From Puniceicoccales bacterium Verruco_01 (GTDB taxonomy: Bacteria; Verrucomicrobiota; Verrucomicrobiia; Opitutales; Oceanipulchritudinaceae): a stretch of DNA of 64,000 bases. The notes under the pieces are model-generated. The model made no database searches. It had not been told where the DNA came from and worked only from the letters and a program-made list of their open reading frames with translations. Location: assembly GCA_001604565.1 (NCBI GenBank), contig LVBV01000007.1, positions 62,001 to 126,000 on the forward strand, read 5' to 3'. Within the stretch, counting starts at the first letter, position 1, and each line of letters opens with the position of its first letter. The translations under genes and the position numbers were made by a program. This document shows, in pieces, positions 52,004 to 61,246 of the stretch.

Positions 52004-52466
52004 GCGCTCCCGGAGGAGGACCCTTGCGGAGCTTTACGGGGCTGCCGCCGGAAACGACGATCGTCATCTCGAAGGAGTCCACGAGTTCGCCCGTGTCCGG
52101 ACGGTTGAGCCGCATGACGAGCTTTGTCGAGCCCTCCTTCATTCCGCGGAAATCATACTCGGTGGAGGAGATGCGGGCCAGGGCTCCGACGACGACGCTT
52201 CCCATCGTCCGAGGCTCCCCGTTGAGGTCCACGATTGCGCGGTCCAGCTCCACGATCTCCCACCTACCGCCCACGGTGATGTTCGTCAGGAGTCGCACCA
52301 TGATCGGCTCGCCCATCTTCACATGGATCGTGCTGCCGCTGTCGCCGGCGTCGTAGGTGGGGGGCTTTCCGCCCGTGCCGCAACCGGAAAGAACCGCCAC
52401 GAAGCCGAGGAGGAGGCAGACGAGAAAGAGACGGGAGAAGGGATTGGGGTTGCGATCGGAGTGCAT
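51981..52466 (-). CDS. Chagasin-like (inhibitor I42) lipoprotein
   Basis: The 161-residue product has a lipoprotein signal peptide with lipobox LSGC (Cys29). The mature part matches the I42 protease-inhibitor pattern: MVRLLTNITVGGRWEIVE (usual NPTTGYxW), then YDFRGMKEGSTKLVMRLNRP (usual FRALKPGxTxLxLxYxRPW) ending in a beta-strand EMTIVVSGG. The tryptophan in the first motif and the RP pair are kept, but the W after RP is missing. I42 proteins inhibit papain-family cysteine proteases. Its 3' end overlaps the CNNM paralogue. The last 15 residues are Pro-rich. Confidence 0.65.
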   Translation of the reverse strand: MHSDRNPNPFSRLFLVCLLLGFVAVLSGCGTGGKPPTYDAGDSGSTIHVKMGEPIMVRLLTNITVGGRWEIVELDRAIVDLNGEPRTMGSVVVGALARISSTEYDFRGMKEGSTKLVMRLNRPDTGELVDSFEMTIVVSGGSPVKLRKGPPPGAPIPPPGR

Positions 52467-52484
52467 GAGATGTTTCCGGGTTGA

Positions 52485-53387
52485 TTACGGGCGGTTCGGG
52501 AGGCGAGCCGGTCGTGTGAGGAGGATATCCGCCCACTCGCCGTCGATGCGGCTGCGCGCCTCGCAGGCGCCCCAGAGGGCGCGTGCCTGCGATTCAAAGA
52601 CCGATTTCACGTCCCCGACTTCGCGGGCCATGATGCCGCTCAAGACCAGTTTGCCGCTGGGGGCGACACTGCGGACAAGGAGCGCCGCGTTTTCGGCAAG
52701 GACGTTCGCCAGTATGTTCGCTAGGACCAGATCCGACTGTCCCCGGGCAAGACCTTCCTCAAGTCCGCAGGCGCGGAAGGAAATGGCCCCGCCCACGCCG
52801 TTGGCCAGCGCGTTTTCACGGCTGATGCGCACCGCCTCGGCGTCGATGTCGAAGCCCGACACCGTGCCGAAGCCGAGTTTGGCCGCGCTGATGGCAAGGA
52901 TGCCCGAACCGCAGCCCGCATCGGTCACGGAACGCTCCGCGAGATTCCCCGCCCATTCTGACGCCACCTCGGTCAGGCGGATGGCGCAAAGGCGCGTGGT
53001 CTCGTGGTTGCCGGTGCCGAAGGCCATGCCGGGGTCCAGATACACCGCCTTGGCGCCGCGCGGCAGGGGATACTGGTTCTTGAGCCACAGGGGCACCCAG
53101 TGCAGATCCCCGATGAACCACGGGCGGAAATGGTCGCGGTAGGCCTCCTTCCAGTCACGGTCCAGCACGCGGCTCACCACTGGCTTTTCCGGCAGTTCCC
53201 TGAAGCTCTGGCGCAGCAGCGCGTAGGACTTGAGACCCTCCTCCTCGGAGTCGAAGTAGCCGATGAGGTCCACGATGCTGCGGATGCGGTCCTCGCGGAT
53301 GGTCCACGAGGGGACCTCCATCTCCATCAGGCGCTCCTCGAAGCCGGTGCTTTGGCTGCGGTCAAGTTCTGCGATGAGCTGAATCAT
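52485..53387 (-). CDS. prmA: Ribosomal protein L11 methyltransferase
   Basis: PrmA trimethylates ribosomal protein L11 with S-adenosylmethionine. The 300-residue product has an N-terminal substrate domain (about 1-105), then PGMAFGTGNHETTRLC (about 144), the SAM-binding motif VTDAGCGSGILAISAAKLG (about 173-191) and LVLANILANVLAENAALL (about 238). The asparagine-containing NILA motif is the methyl-acceptor site of this class. It lies 24 bases downstream of the following lipoprotein gene on the same strand. Confidence 0.95.
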   Translation of the reverse strand: MIQLIAELDRSQSTGFEERLMEMEVPSWTIREDRIRSIVDLIGYFDSEEEGLKSYALLRQSFRELPEKPVVSRVLDRDWKEAYRDHFRPWFIGDLHWVPLWLKNQYPLPRGAKAVYLDPGMAFGTGNHETTRLCAIRLTEVASEWAGNLAERSVTDAGCGSGILAISAAKLGFGTVSGFDIDAEAVRISRENALANGVGGAISFRACGLEEGLARGQSDLVLANILANVLAENAALLVRSVAPSGKLVLSGIMAREVGDVKSVFESQARALWGACEARSRIDGEWADILLTRPARLPNRP

Positions 53388-53411
53388 GGAATGAGTGCGA
53401 TTGCGGATGGC

Positions 53412-53912
53412 TTATTTTGCAGGGTTCTCCGGATCGGAGAAGAGATGCCATTTGTCCCCGCGCTGATGGAAGAACTCCTTTGTGATGATCCAGAGGTGAA
53501 CCTTGCTCGATTTGTTGACGTCGTCGATGTAGGCTATAGGGCCGGGGGCAGTGTTGTCGCCAGTCTTGGAAAGGGCGATGCCGCCGGGAAAGCTCAGGCT
53601 GTTCGCCTTGCGACCCTCGATGTCATACACGGCCACCACAATGGTTTTCGGCGCGCGGAAGTACCAGTAGGAATCGTCCTGGGCCTCCAGATAATACTTT
53701 CCCATCGGGAATTCGATGCCCTGCGTGGGATCGCGCAGGTCGTCCACATCCTTGAGCGGCTTGGTCACGACAAGGAAGATGTCCTTGCTGGCCGCGTCAA
53801 AGACGCGGACATGCTTTTCGATCAGGTTTTCCTCGGTTTTCGTCGCGCAACCGGGCAGAAGGGAAAGAATCGCCGCAAAGGCGAAGATCGTGAAAAGGCG
53901 TCGTTTTGACAT
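53412..53912 (-). CDS. Predicted lipoprotein, function unknown
   Basis: The 166-residue product has a lipoprotein signal peptide (SKRRLFTIFAFAAILSLLPGCATK, lipobox LPGC with Cys about 22). The mature part (about 25-166) is beta-rich, with WYFRAPKTIVVAVYDIEGRK near 85 and an aromatic C-terminus (KVHLWIITKEFFHQRGDKWHLF). No family is recognised. It is between purN and prmA on the same strand, with gaps of 24 bases on each side, and is probably co-transcribed. Confidence 0.8.
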   Translation of the reverse strand: MSKRRLFTIFAFAAILSLLPGCATKTEENLIEKHVRVFDAASKDIFLVVTKPLKDVDDLRDPTQGIEFPMGKYYLEAQDDSYWYFRAPKTIVVAVYDIEGRKANSLSFPGGIALSKTGDNTAPGPIAYIDDVNKSSKVHLWIITKEFFHQRGDKWHLFSDPENPAK

Positions 53913-53936
53913 GGGTGAGAAGGGATTGCCGGGTAC

Positions 53937-54554
53937 TTACGATCCTTGGACCGGTTGCGCCGCGGATTGTTGCGCCGCGGCGTCCTTTTCCGCAAGAAGC
54001 CGGATTACCGCAGGCAGAAGGCGGTGTTCGGCGGCGTGGACTTTCGCCTCCAGCGATTCAAGGGTGTCACCCTCCTCGATGCGCACGGCCTCCTGGCCGA
54101 GGATCGGGCCGCAGTCGAGCCCCGGCGTCACGGAATGCACCGTGCAACCGGTGATCTTCACGCCATGGCGGAAGGCCTGTTCGATGGAATGCAGGCCCGG
54201 AAAGCTCGGAAGCAGGCTAGGGTGCAGGTTGATGATGCGTCCGGGAAAGGCGGAAAGGAAGCGGTCGTGGATCACGCGCATGAAGCCCGCCAGCACCACG
54301 AAATCGGCGCCGCTTTCCCGGATCGTGCGGGCGTAATCGTCCTCCGCGTCGTCGCTCATCTTGGTCTTGAATGGGCCCGGGGAAAGGAAACGGGCCGGAA
54401 TGCCGAAGCGTTCGCCAAGGGTGAGGATGCGCGCCTCGGGCCTGTCGCTGACGATGAGGACGGGGACGGCACGGCCCAGACGGCCCGCCTTCCATTCGGA
54501 CAGGATCGCCTCCGCATTGCTGCCCGTACCGGAACCAAGGATTGCGAACTTCAC
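53937..54554 (-). CDS. purN: Phosphoribosylglycinamide formyltransferase
   Basis: PurN transfers the formyl group of 10-formyltetrahydrofolate to GAR in purine synthesis. The 205-residue product starts with AILGSGTGSNAEAIL (about 4-18, usual VLxSGxGSNxxAI), and has FVVLAGFMRVI and INLHPSLLPSFPG (about 107-119), with the catalytic Asn-His-Asp set (Asp144 region PGLDCGPIL). The gene uses a GTG start at 54554. No other pur genes are in the window. Confidence 0.94.
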   Translation of the reverse strand: MKFAILGSGTGSNAEAILSEWKAGRLGRAVPVLIVSDRPEARILTLGERFGIPARFLSPGPFKTKMSDDAEDDYARTIRESGADFVVLAGFMRVIHDRFLSAFPGRIINLHPSLLPSFPGLHSIEQAFRHGVKITGCTVHSVTPGLDCGPILGQEAVRIEEGDTLESLEAKVHAAEHRLLPAVIRLLAEKDAAAQQSAAQPVQGS

Positions 54555-54650
54555 CGAGAATCAGCCCCTTTGATGGTTTGTTTCCGACAATGGTTACGAG
54601 AATCGGATCGGCGCTGCAACTGCAATCGCCCCCGGTACGGGTACAGAAGA

Positions 54651-54686
54651 CGCCCGCCGAAAGAAGACGCCTTCTCCCGGCGGGCG
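54651..54686 (-). terminator. Terminator of yebC
   Basis: CGCCCGCCG (54651-54659) pairs with CGGCGGGCG (54678-54686), with a second inner stem CTTCT/AGAAG. The minus-strand tail reads TCTTCTG, so it is T-poor. It starts 18 bases after the yebC stop at 54704 and is placed before purN. Confidence 0.6.
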
Positions 54687-54703
54687 AAAAGAACGGAAGG
54701 GGG

Positions 54704-55450
54704 TTATTCCTCCGGCACGAGACCCTCGGGAACGTCCTCGTTGGAATAGACGTTCTGCACGTCCTCAAGGTCGTCCAAGGCTTCCACGAGGTTGCCCACC
54801 TTGCGCGCCGTCTCGGCGTCGGCAACGGGGATGAGGCTCGTCGGAATGTAGGCGATCTCGCTCTCGTCCGGGGAGATGCCCGCGTCGGAAAGAGCCTGCG
54901 CCAGTTTGTCGAAGGCGCCGATGGGGCAGAGGACCTCGAAGGCGTCGCCCTCGGTCTTTACGTCGTCCGCACCGTTGTCGAGGGCCAGCTCCATGAGCTT
55001 GTCCTCGCCCACTTTCTCCTTGGAAATGATGAACTGGCCCTGCTTGTTGAAGAAGCGGGCGAGCGAGCCGGGGCCCGCAAGGTTGCCGCCGTGCTTGCCG
55101 AAGGTGCTGCGCACCTCCGAGGCGGAGCGGTTCTTGTTGTCCGTCGTCACCGTGAGGATGACGCCGACGCCGCCCGGGGCGTAGCCCTCGTACACCATCT
55201 CGATGTATTCGGCGCCGGGAAGTTCGCCCGTGCCCTTGAGGATGGCGCGTTCGACATTTTCGGCGGGCATGTTCGCCGCCTTGGCCTTGAGGAGCAGGGT
55301 GCGCAGTCGGGGATTGGCGTTGGGATCCTTGCCGCTCGCGCGGGAGGCGAGCGTCAGCTCCTTGGAAAGAACCGAGAAGATCTTACCCTTCTTGGCATCG
55401 ATAAGCGCCTTGTGGTGCTTTGTGGTGGCCCATTTGCTGTGTCCGGACAT
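54704..55450 (-). CDS. YebC/PmpR-family regulator
   Basis: The 248-residue product starts MSGHSKWATTKHHKALIDAK and matches the YebC/TACO1 family throughout. It has the family length with the three-domain layout: helical N-terminus to about 80, then two alpha/beta domains (LTVTTDNKNRSASEVRSTF near 110-128). YebC proteins help ribosomes at proline stretches or act as regulators. The ATG at 55450 is the conserved start; an upstream in-frame extension is non-coding. Confidence 0.96.
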   Translation of the reverse strand: MSGHSKWATTKHHKALIDAKKGKIFSVLSKELTLASRASGKDPNANPRLRTLLLKAKAANMPAENVERAILKGTGELPGAEYIEMVYEGYAPGGVGVILTVTTDNKNRSASEVRSTFGKHGGNLAGPGSLARFFNKQGQFIISKEKVGEDKLMELALDNGADDVKTEGDAFEVLCPIGAFDKLAQALSDAGISPDESEIAYIPTSLIPVADAETARKVGNLVEALDDLEDVQNVYSNEDVPEGLVPEE

Positions 55451-55540
55451 GTGTGTGAAATTTGAAGGATGACACGTTTCCCCCCGGGGTTGCATGCGGG
55501 GAATTTGGCGGGTCATCGTGAACGAGAGGTCCTGCGGAGT

Positions 55541-55563
55541 CAATTCCAACGAAAACGGAATTG
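55541..55563. repeat. Inverted repeat before the transporter gene
   Basis: CAATTCC (55541-55547) and GGAATTG (55557-55563) are perfect seven-base arms with a nine-base spacer. It lies in the 174-bp gap between divergent yebC and the transporter gene. It is a candidate operator or transcript hairpin. No riboswitch class was recognised. Confidence 0.3.
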
Positions 55564-55624
55564 AGGGAAGTCGGGGATTTTGCTTTTCCCGGGGGGCGTT
55601 TTGCCCCAGCCTGCCCCATTCCTC

Positions 55625-56230
55625 ATGAAGGCGGCGATACTCTATGTGGCGGCGGTGCTTGTCGCGAATCTCACGGCGACAGCGTTTTTTCCCTTCCCGG
55701 TCTTCGGGCAGGTGGCGATCGGTACGCTCGTCTTCGGCGTCACCTTCACCCAGCGGGACCGCATGCACCGCGCGGGCGGGCGGCGGCTCGTGTACAGGAC
55801 GATTGCCGTGGCGGCGATTCTCACGCTGGCGCTGCTTCTTTCGGGAACCTATGTCTGGGGAGCGCCGCTGACGGATTACTTCACTTCACGCGGTTGGGAG
55901 TGGCTTGCCGCCAGCAGCGGGAGCCTCGCACAGGGCGGACCTAGGGTGTTCGTCGCCTCGTTTCTTGCCATTGTCCTTGCCGAAACGGCGGACACCGAGA
56001 TCTACCACCACCTGCGGGAGCGGTCGTGGGCGGTGCGCGTGTTGCACTCCAACGCCGTGAGCATCCCGATGGATTCCATCCTCTTCAACACCGTGGCCTT
56101 CGCGGGGCTCTTTGCGCCGATGATGCTCGTGCAGATCATCTTCGGCGAGGTGGTGGTGAAATTCAGCGTCAGCGCGGCCTACGCCCTTGTTCCGCAAAAG
56201 CTCCCGGACGGAGCGTCTCCCCGCAGCTGA
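55625..56230 (+). CDS. Queuosine precursor transporter (VUT/YhhQ-type)
   Basis: The 201-residue product has six membrane helices. The segment ADTEIYHHLRERSWAVRVLH (about 122-141) then VSIPMDSILFNTVAF matches the COG1738 pattern with Asp and Arg in the transport core. Related YhhQ proteins take up preQ0/preQ1 for queuosine synthesis. The length is slightly below some family members. No que genes are nearby. The start at 55625 opens the first helix; an ATG at 55580 adds 15 residues. Its 3' end overlaps the frame-corrected recJ by 62 bp. Confidence 0.85.
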   Translation: MKAAILYVAAVLVANLTATAFFPFPVFGQVAIGTLVFGVTFTQRDRMHRAGGRRLVYRTIAVAAILTLALLLSGTYVWGAPLTDYFTSRGWEWLAASSGSLAQGGPRVFVASFLAIVLAETADTEIYHHLRERSWAVRVLHSNAVSIPMDSILFNTVAFAGLFAPMMLVQIIFGEVVVKFSVSAAYALVPQKLPDGASPRS

Positions 56231-57939
56231 CTTCGCGCCAGTCCTCCACCTGCAACTGGGGATTGCGGCGGCCCTTCCACACATTCCAAGTGAGCCGTGC
56301 CGCAAGGTCCACGGGCACCCCCGCGGGGGGGGACGCGCCCGCCCGTCCGCCACGCCACGCAGCCGAGGCGTCCGAAGGGTGTCTCGATGGAGAACCGGCA
56401 GTGCCCGCTCCCGAAGGTGGAGGCAGGGTAGGAAAGCCTTGCGCTCCGGATGCCGAGGACCGGCTCGGGGTTGCCTTGTCCGAAGGGTCCGAGGCTCTCG
56501 ATCTCGCGGAAGAGGTTCTCGGAAAGCTCCGATGGCGAAACCCATCCGGCGATGTCGAGGGAAGGTTCCGCCGCGCCTCTGGCAAGATGCCGCGCGACGG
56601 CCCCGCAGAGCGCCGTGCGAAAGGCGTCGAGGTTTTCCGGACGCAGGGACACACCCACGGCCATTGGGTGACCTCCCCAGGTTTCCAGAAGGGCGGCGCA
56701 GTCCGCCAGCGCGAGGGTGAGGTCCACGCCCGCGACGCCGCGCCCCGAGCCCTTCAGAAGACCGCTCTCGTCGCTGCAAAGGACGATGGCGGGCCGCAGG
56801 AAGTGCCCGGCGAGGCGGCTCGCCACGATACCGGCCACGCCCGGGTGCCAGTTGGGTGAAAAGAGGACGATCGCGGGGGTCTCCGGCAGGGCGGCGACCA
56901 TCTCCACCGCCTCGGCGGCCATCGTCCGCTCGATCTCCTGCCGCTCGCGGTTCATGCGGTCGAGCGCGCGGGCGCTATCCAGACAGGTGGCCCAGTCGCC
57001 CCCGCGCAGCAGCTCCACCGCGGTTCCGGCGTCGGCCAGCCGTCCGCTCGCGTTGATGCGGGGCGACAGGCGGAAGGAAATGTCGAAGGGGGTGACCGGC
57101 TGGTCCGGCTCGATGCCGGAAACTTCAAAAAGGGCGGCAAGACCCGTGCGCGCTGTGGAGCGCAGCCGCTCCAGTCCCTTGCGCGCGAGGATGCGGTTCT
57201 CGCCCGTCAGGCTCACGAGGTCCGCAATGGTTCCCATCGCGACCAGGTCCAGCGTCTCGCGCAGGTCGATCGCCCCCGCCGTTTCGTCGCCGGCCTGACG
57301 CAGGTCCTTGAGGAGGGCGTGCGCCAGCTTGAAGGCGAGGCCCGCCGTGCAGAGGTCGGTCCACGCCGAGGCGGGATCGTCAAAGAGGTGGGGGTTCACG
57401 AGCACCGCGCCGGCCTTCGAGGCATCCTCGCCACGGCTCGTGTGGTGGTCGAGGATCACTAGGTCCGTGCCGAGACTCTTCAGCCAGCGGGTCTCCTCCG
57501 CACTGTTCGTCCCGCAGTCGAGGGCCAAGAGCAGGTCCGGACGCCCGTCCTCCAACATCCGCTCCAGCGCCGTGCGGGAAAGGCCGTAGCCCTCCTCCAT
57601 ACGGCGTGGCAGGATGTAGCGAGGGGCGATGCCAAAGCGCGCCAGAAGGTCGAGTACGATCACCGTCGCCGTCACCCCGTCCACGTCGTAATCGCCGAAG
57701 ACGGCGATCGACTCGCCCTTCGTCATGGCCTCGCGCAGGCGCTTCACCGCTGCGGGCATGTTCTTCACCGCGAAGGGGTCCGCCATGTTCCCGAGCCGGG
57801 GATCCAAAAAGGAGCGCGCCTCCTCCGGGGATGCGAACCCCCGCTGTGCCAGAAGAGAGGCCGTCACGTTCCCCACTTCGAGGGCTTCGCCGAGGAGGTG
57901 GGCCAATTCGGAGGAGCAGGATGTTTCCTTCCAGAGCAC
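56169..57939 (-). CDS. recJ: Single-strand exonuclease RecJ, apparently frameshifted near the C-terminus
   Basis: RecJ degrades single-stranded DNA 5' to 3' in recombination and mismatch repair. The GTG at 57939 begins VLWKETSC; an upstream reading to 58071 would cross the secDF terminator. The DHH motifs are present: FGDYDVDG (about 80), LDCGTNS, DHHTS (about 160), SPRINASG (about 290) and GGHPMAVG (about 428). At 56325-56332 an eight-G tract causes a shift: the original frame continues into a Gly/Pro-rich, non-RecJ tail ending at 56179, while the frame ending at 56169 continues VPVDLAARLTWNVWKGRRN and LQVEDWREV, a proper RecJ C-terminus. Dropping one G joins the two. Confidence 0.9.
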
Positions 57940-57969
57940 GGTGAGTGAGAAAGTGGATTGTTTTCGGGC

Positions 57970-58008
57970 AAAAAGAGCGCCGCGGGAACGTTCTTGTTCC
58001 CGCGGCGC
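57970..58008 (-). terminator. Terminator of secDF
   Basis: GCGCCGCGGGAAC (57977-57989) and GTTCCCGCGGCGC (57996-58008) form a perfect 13-pair stem with a six-base loop, followed on the minus strand by TCTTTTT. It lies 68 bases after the secDF stop at 58076. Its position separates secDF from recJ transcription, so recJ must have its own start at about 57939. Confidence 0.92.
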
Positions 58009-58075
58009 CGAAGTTGGTTCGCGGAGACTTCCCCGCGGAAGGGAGGCGCACTTTCGCCGCGCCAACCGCAAATGT

Positions 58076-60733
58076 CTAGGAACGCTGCTCCACGCCCTCG
58101 CCGGTTTCCCACTCGTAGGTCGTCTTGTCGGTGTGGGCCTCCACCTCGCGGCGCTCGCCCTTGTGATACCAGAAGAAGATCGGGCTTGCGATGAAGATGG
58201 AGGAGTAGGTGCCGGTGAGAATGCCGATGAGGAACACGAGCGAGTAATCGACCACCACGCCCGCCGCGAAGATGAACAGCGCCAGCGTCGCGAAGAGGGT
58301 GGTGAGGCTCGTGAGGATCGTGCGCGAAAGGGTGCGGTTGATCGCCAGATGGATCACGTCCTTGAGGTGCATCGTCGGGTTCAGCTTGAGCTCCTCGCGG
58401 ATTCGGTCGAAGACGACGATCGTGTCGTTGATCGAATAGCCGAGGACCATCAGGATCGAAGCGATCATGGAGCTGGTGAACTGGCCCGAACCGATTCCAC
58501 AGACGTTGCCGAGGAACACATAGAGCCCCACTGTCATCAGTCCGTCGTGCGCCGTGGAGACCACCGCGCCGATGCCGTAGCCCCACTCGAAGCGCAGGGC
58601 CACGTAAAGACCGATGCCAAGAAGGGCGAGAACGAGCGAGATCGTGGCGCTGCGGGCCACCTCGGCGCCGACGGACGGGCCGATGTGGGTGATGCCGGTG
58701 ACGCCAAGGCCCGCATCCGGGTATGCCTTCGCGACAGCGTCGGCATAGGCGAGGCCCATTTCCGGACGCGTCTGGAGCTTGAGGCTGGTTTCCTCGGTGC
58801 CGATGATGGTGAGGAAGGCCGCGTTCACCTCGCCGAAGCCTTCCTTGGCGAGCACCGCTGCGTAGGAATCCCTGAGGGACTTGTCCGAGGCGGGGACCTT
58901 GCCTGCCAGGGCGCGGATGTCGGAGACGGACATCTGCGAGAATTTGGTGACGTCGGCGATCGAAAGATCCTTCTTCACGGACATCGTCACCTCGTCGCCG
59001 CCGGTGAAGTCAACGCCGAACATGCTGTTCCAGTAGATGACCACGCAGACCATGCCCAGCGCCACGATGCTCCACGAGCCGATGAAGGCCGGCCAACGGT
59101 AGTTCATGAACTGGATGTTGCTCTTGTGGAACAGCTCGAAGCCCAGGAGGCGGCGCAGGAGGTTCTTCTCCACGAGGAACTCCATGATGAAGCGGCTGAA
59201 AATAAGCGCGCAGAAAAGGGTGCCGAGGATGCCGAGCGTCAGGGTGAGGCCGAAGCCCTTCACCGGGCCCGTGCCAAGCCACATGAGAAGGAGCGAAGTC
59301 ACCATCGTCGTCAGGTTCGAGTCCACGATCGTGGCCAAGGCCTTGTCATAGCCAATCTTGAGGGCCGTGACGCGGCTCTTGCCCAGGCGCAGTTCCTCGC
59401 GCACGCGCTCCAAGATCAGGATGTTCGAGTCCACCGCCATGCCGACGGTGAGGACGAGGGCCGCCACGCCGGGCAGCGTGATCGTCGCGCCCACGTAGCA
59501 CATGCCCGCGAGGGTGAGGAGCATGTTGAAGGCGACGGAAATGACCGCCACGACGCCCGAGCCCCAGTAGTAAACGACCATGAAGCCGATAACCAGAAGG
59601 CTGCCGATGACCGCGGCCTGGAAGCTGGCCGTCTTGGCGCCCTCGGCGAGGGTGGAGCCCACTTCGTTCTGCTCGGCGACCTCAAGGCCGACTTCGAGCG
59701 GGTTGGAAAGGACGCTGGCGAGGTTTTCCGCCTCTCGCTGGGTGAAGTTGCCGGTGATCTGGGCGTTGCCGCCGGTGATGGGCTCGCGCACCGTTGGGGC
59801 GCTCTTGAGCTGGCCGTCCAGAATGATGGCGAGCTGGCCGACCGTGCCGGTTGCCTCGTTCTCCTTGGCCATGCGGGTGGTGATGTCGGCGAACTGCTGC
59901 TTGCCCTTGCTGTTGAAGGACATCGTCACCATGTACTCGCCATAGCTGCCGATCACGGCGCTCGCCCGTTCGATCCCCTTGCCCGTCATGTCCGGGATGT
60001 TCTTGATGAAGTAGGGAATCTCCTGAATCTGGCCGGTCTTCGGGTCCTCGCGCTCCTCGACCATCATGTGGTAGCCGACGGGGGCCACGCTCGTTTCGCG
60101 CGGCGAGACCGTGCGGTTCACCGTGGAGAATTCCAGCAGGGCGGGCTTGCCGATCGTGCTGATGATGTCCGGGTTGTCCTTGGTGGAGACGCCGGGCATC
60201 TGCACCTCGATGGCGTCGGTGCCCTTGACGCGGATGATGGGCTCGGCGACGCCCAGGGAGTCCACGCGCTTGCCGATGATCTCGCGCGCCTTGTCCATCT
60301 GGCTCGTCCGCTCGTACTCGTTGCCGGAAAGCTGCTGGGCCTTCGCGCGGAAGGTCACCGAGACGCCGCCCGCAAGGTCCAGACCGAAGCGCACCTTGCC
60401 GTGGCTCTTCTGGAGGAGGACGCGCAGGATGATCTCGTTCTTCTTGTTGACGTTGGTGACGTCCGTCAGCTTGTACTGCGGGAAGAAGTGGGCGAGGTCC
60501 ACCTGCTGTTCCCTGCCGATCTGCGCAAGCGCCACGTAGAGGCTCGGCGCCTTGCCCGAATCAATGCGTCCCTGCGCCTGCTTGAGAAGGGCGTCGAAGC
60601 CGTCGCGGTCCGCGGTCACCTTCTCGGTGACAAACGTTGCGAAGGGAGTGTCCGCTACCGGGAGGATTGCGGTGAGCGCCCACGCGAGAACGAGTGCGGA
60701 GACGAGGAATTTCCAGAGGATTCTGCCTTTCAT
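58076..60733 (-). CDS. secDF: Fused SecD-SecF protein export subunit
   Basis: SecDF uses the proton motive force to help pull secreted proteins across the inner membrane. The 885-residue product is a fusion: SecD at about 1-570 (six helices, large periplasmic P1 domain with GLDLAGGVSVTFRAK near 100 and GMAVDSNILILERVREEL near 425) and SecF from about 590 (YWNSMFGVDFTGGDEV, then IASILMVLGYSINDTIVVFDR near 785). Fused SecDF occurs in Gram-positives, Bacteroidetes and parts of the PVC group. yajC lies 46 bases upstream, the usual yajC-secDF order. Confidence 0.97.
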   Translation of the reverse strand: MKGRILWKFLVSALVLAWALTAILPVADTPFATFVTEKVTADRDGFDALLKQAQGRIDSGKAPSLYVALAQIGREQQVDLAHFFPQYKLTDVTNVNKKNEIILRVLLQKSHGKVRFGLDLAGGVSVTFRAKAQQLSGNEYERTSQMDKAREIIGKRVDSLGVAEPIIRVKGTDAIEVQMPGVSTKDNPDIISTIGKPALLEFSTVNRTVSPRETSVAPVGYHMMVEEREDPKTGQIQEIPYFIKNIPDMTGKGIERASAVIGSYGEYMVTMSFNSKGKQQFADITTRMAKENEATGTVGQLAIILDGQLKSAPTVREPITGGNAQITGNFTQREAENLASVLSNPLEVGLEVAEQNEVGSTLAEGAKTASFQAAVIGSLLVIGFMVVYYWGSGVVAVISVAFNMLLTLAGMCYVGATITLPGVAALVLTVGMAVDSNILILERVREELRLGKSRVTALKIGYDKALATIVDSNLTTMVTSLLLMWLGTGPVKGFGLTLTLGILGTLFCALIFSRFIMEFLVEKNLLRRLLGFELFHKSNIQFMNYRWPAFIGSWSIVALGMVCVVIYWNSMFGVDFTGGDEVTMSVKKDLSIADVTKFSQMSVSDIRALAGKVPASDKSLRDSYAAVLAKEGFGEVNAAFLTIIGTEETSLKLQTRPEMGLAYADAVAKAYPDAGLGVTGITHIGPSVGAEVARSATISLVLALLGIGLYVALRFEWGYGIGAVVSTAHDGLMTVGLYVFLGNVCGIGSGQFTSSMIASILMVLGYSINDTIVVFDRIREELKLNPTMHLKDVIHLAINRTLSRTILTSLTTLFATLALFIFAAGVVVDYSLVFLIGILTGTYSSIFIASPIFFWYHKGERREVEAHTDKTTYEWETGEGVEQRS

Positions 60734-60779
60734 GGGCTGGCCGGGGGTTCGGGAAGGGGTTGCTTGAAAAGAGCCGGGA

Positions 60780-61100
60780 CTACTTCGACTCGGGCGTCAC
60801 CTTGGTGCTGATGAAGCCCTTGGCAAGCTCGACGCGGACGTTGTCGGAAATCTTGATCACAAGGCGGTCGCCCTGCACCTGCTGGATCGTCCCGTAGAGG
60901 CCGCCGCTCGTAATGATTTCGTCGCCGGGCTTGAGGGCGTTCACCATCTTTTCGTGCTCCTTCAGCTTCTTGCGTTGCGGAGCGATGATGAGAAACCACA
61001 TGGCCACGAAAACCAGCACCATCATCAGCATCGGGATGAGGCTGCCTTGCTGCTGGGCGCCGCCGGTGGCGGCCTGGGCGAGAACGTTGAGCAATGTCAT
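60780..61100 (-). CDS. yajC: Preprotein translocase subunit YajC
   Basis: The 106-residue product has a short periplasmic leader (AQAATGGAQQQGS), one membrane helix (about 22-40, PMLMMVLVFVAMWFLII) and the conserved PQRKKLKEHEKMVNALKPGDEIITSGG segment (about 42-68). It is co-transcribed with secDF. The leader is Gln-rich. The start at 61100 gives a normal family length. Confidence 0.96.
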   Translation of the reverse strand: MTLLNVLAQAATGGAQQQGSLIPMLMMVLVFVAMWFLIIAPQRKKLKEHEKMVNALKPGDEIITSGGLYGTIQQVQGDRLVIKISDNVRVELAKGFISTKVTPESK

Positions 61101-61246
61101 GAGTATGTTTGTTTGAAAGGGTTTAAAGGTCCGAATCTGTCCGCCGATGATTCAAATGCAAGCCAATTGAGCCGCTCCGCCGGTCCTCCGCGCCCCGCCG
61201 CTGGCCGTTTCGGCGGGCCGCTTGCGACCGGATCGAGCCTTTGCGT

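Noticed and set aside
55500-55624. A preQ1 riboswitch before the queuosine precursor transporter.
   Set aside because: AGAGGTCCTG superficially resembles the start of the preQ1-I motif, but the loop, the A-rich tail and the second stem are missing.
57725-60811. A plus-strand open frame of more than 1,000 codons opposite secDF and recJ (and similar long antisense frames opposite flhA/flhB and the PLP-enzyme/LOG genes).
   Set aside because: Third-position GC bias of the real genes keeps the opposite strand free of stops. The translations are His/Arg/Gly-rich and match no family.
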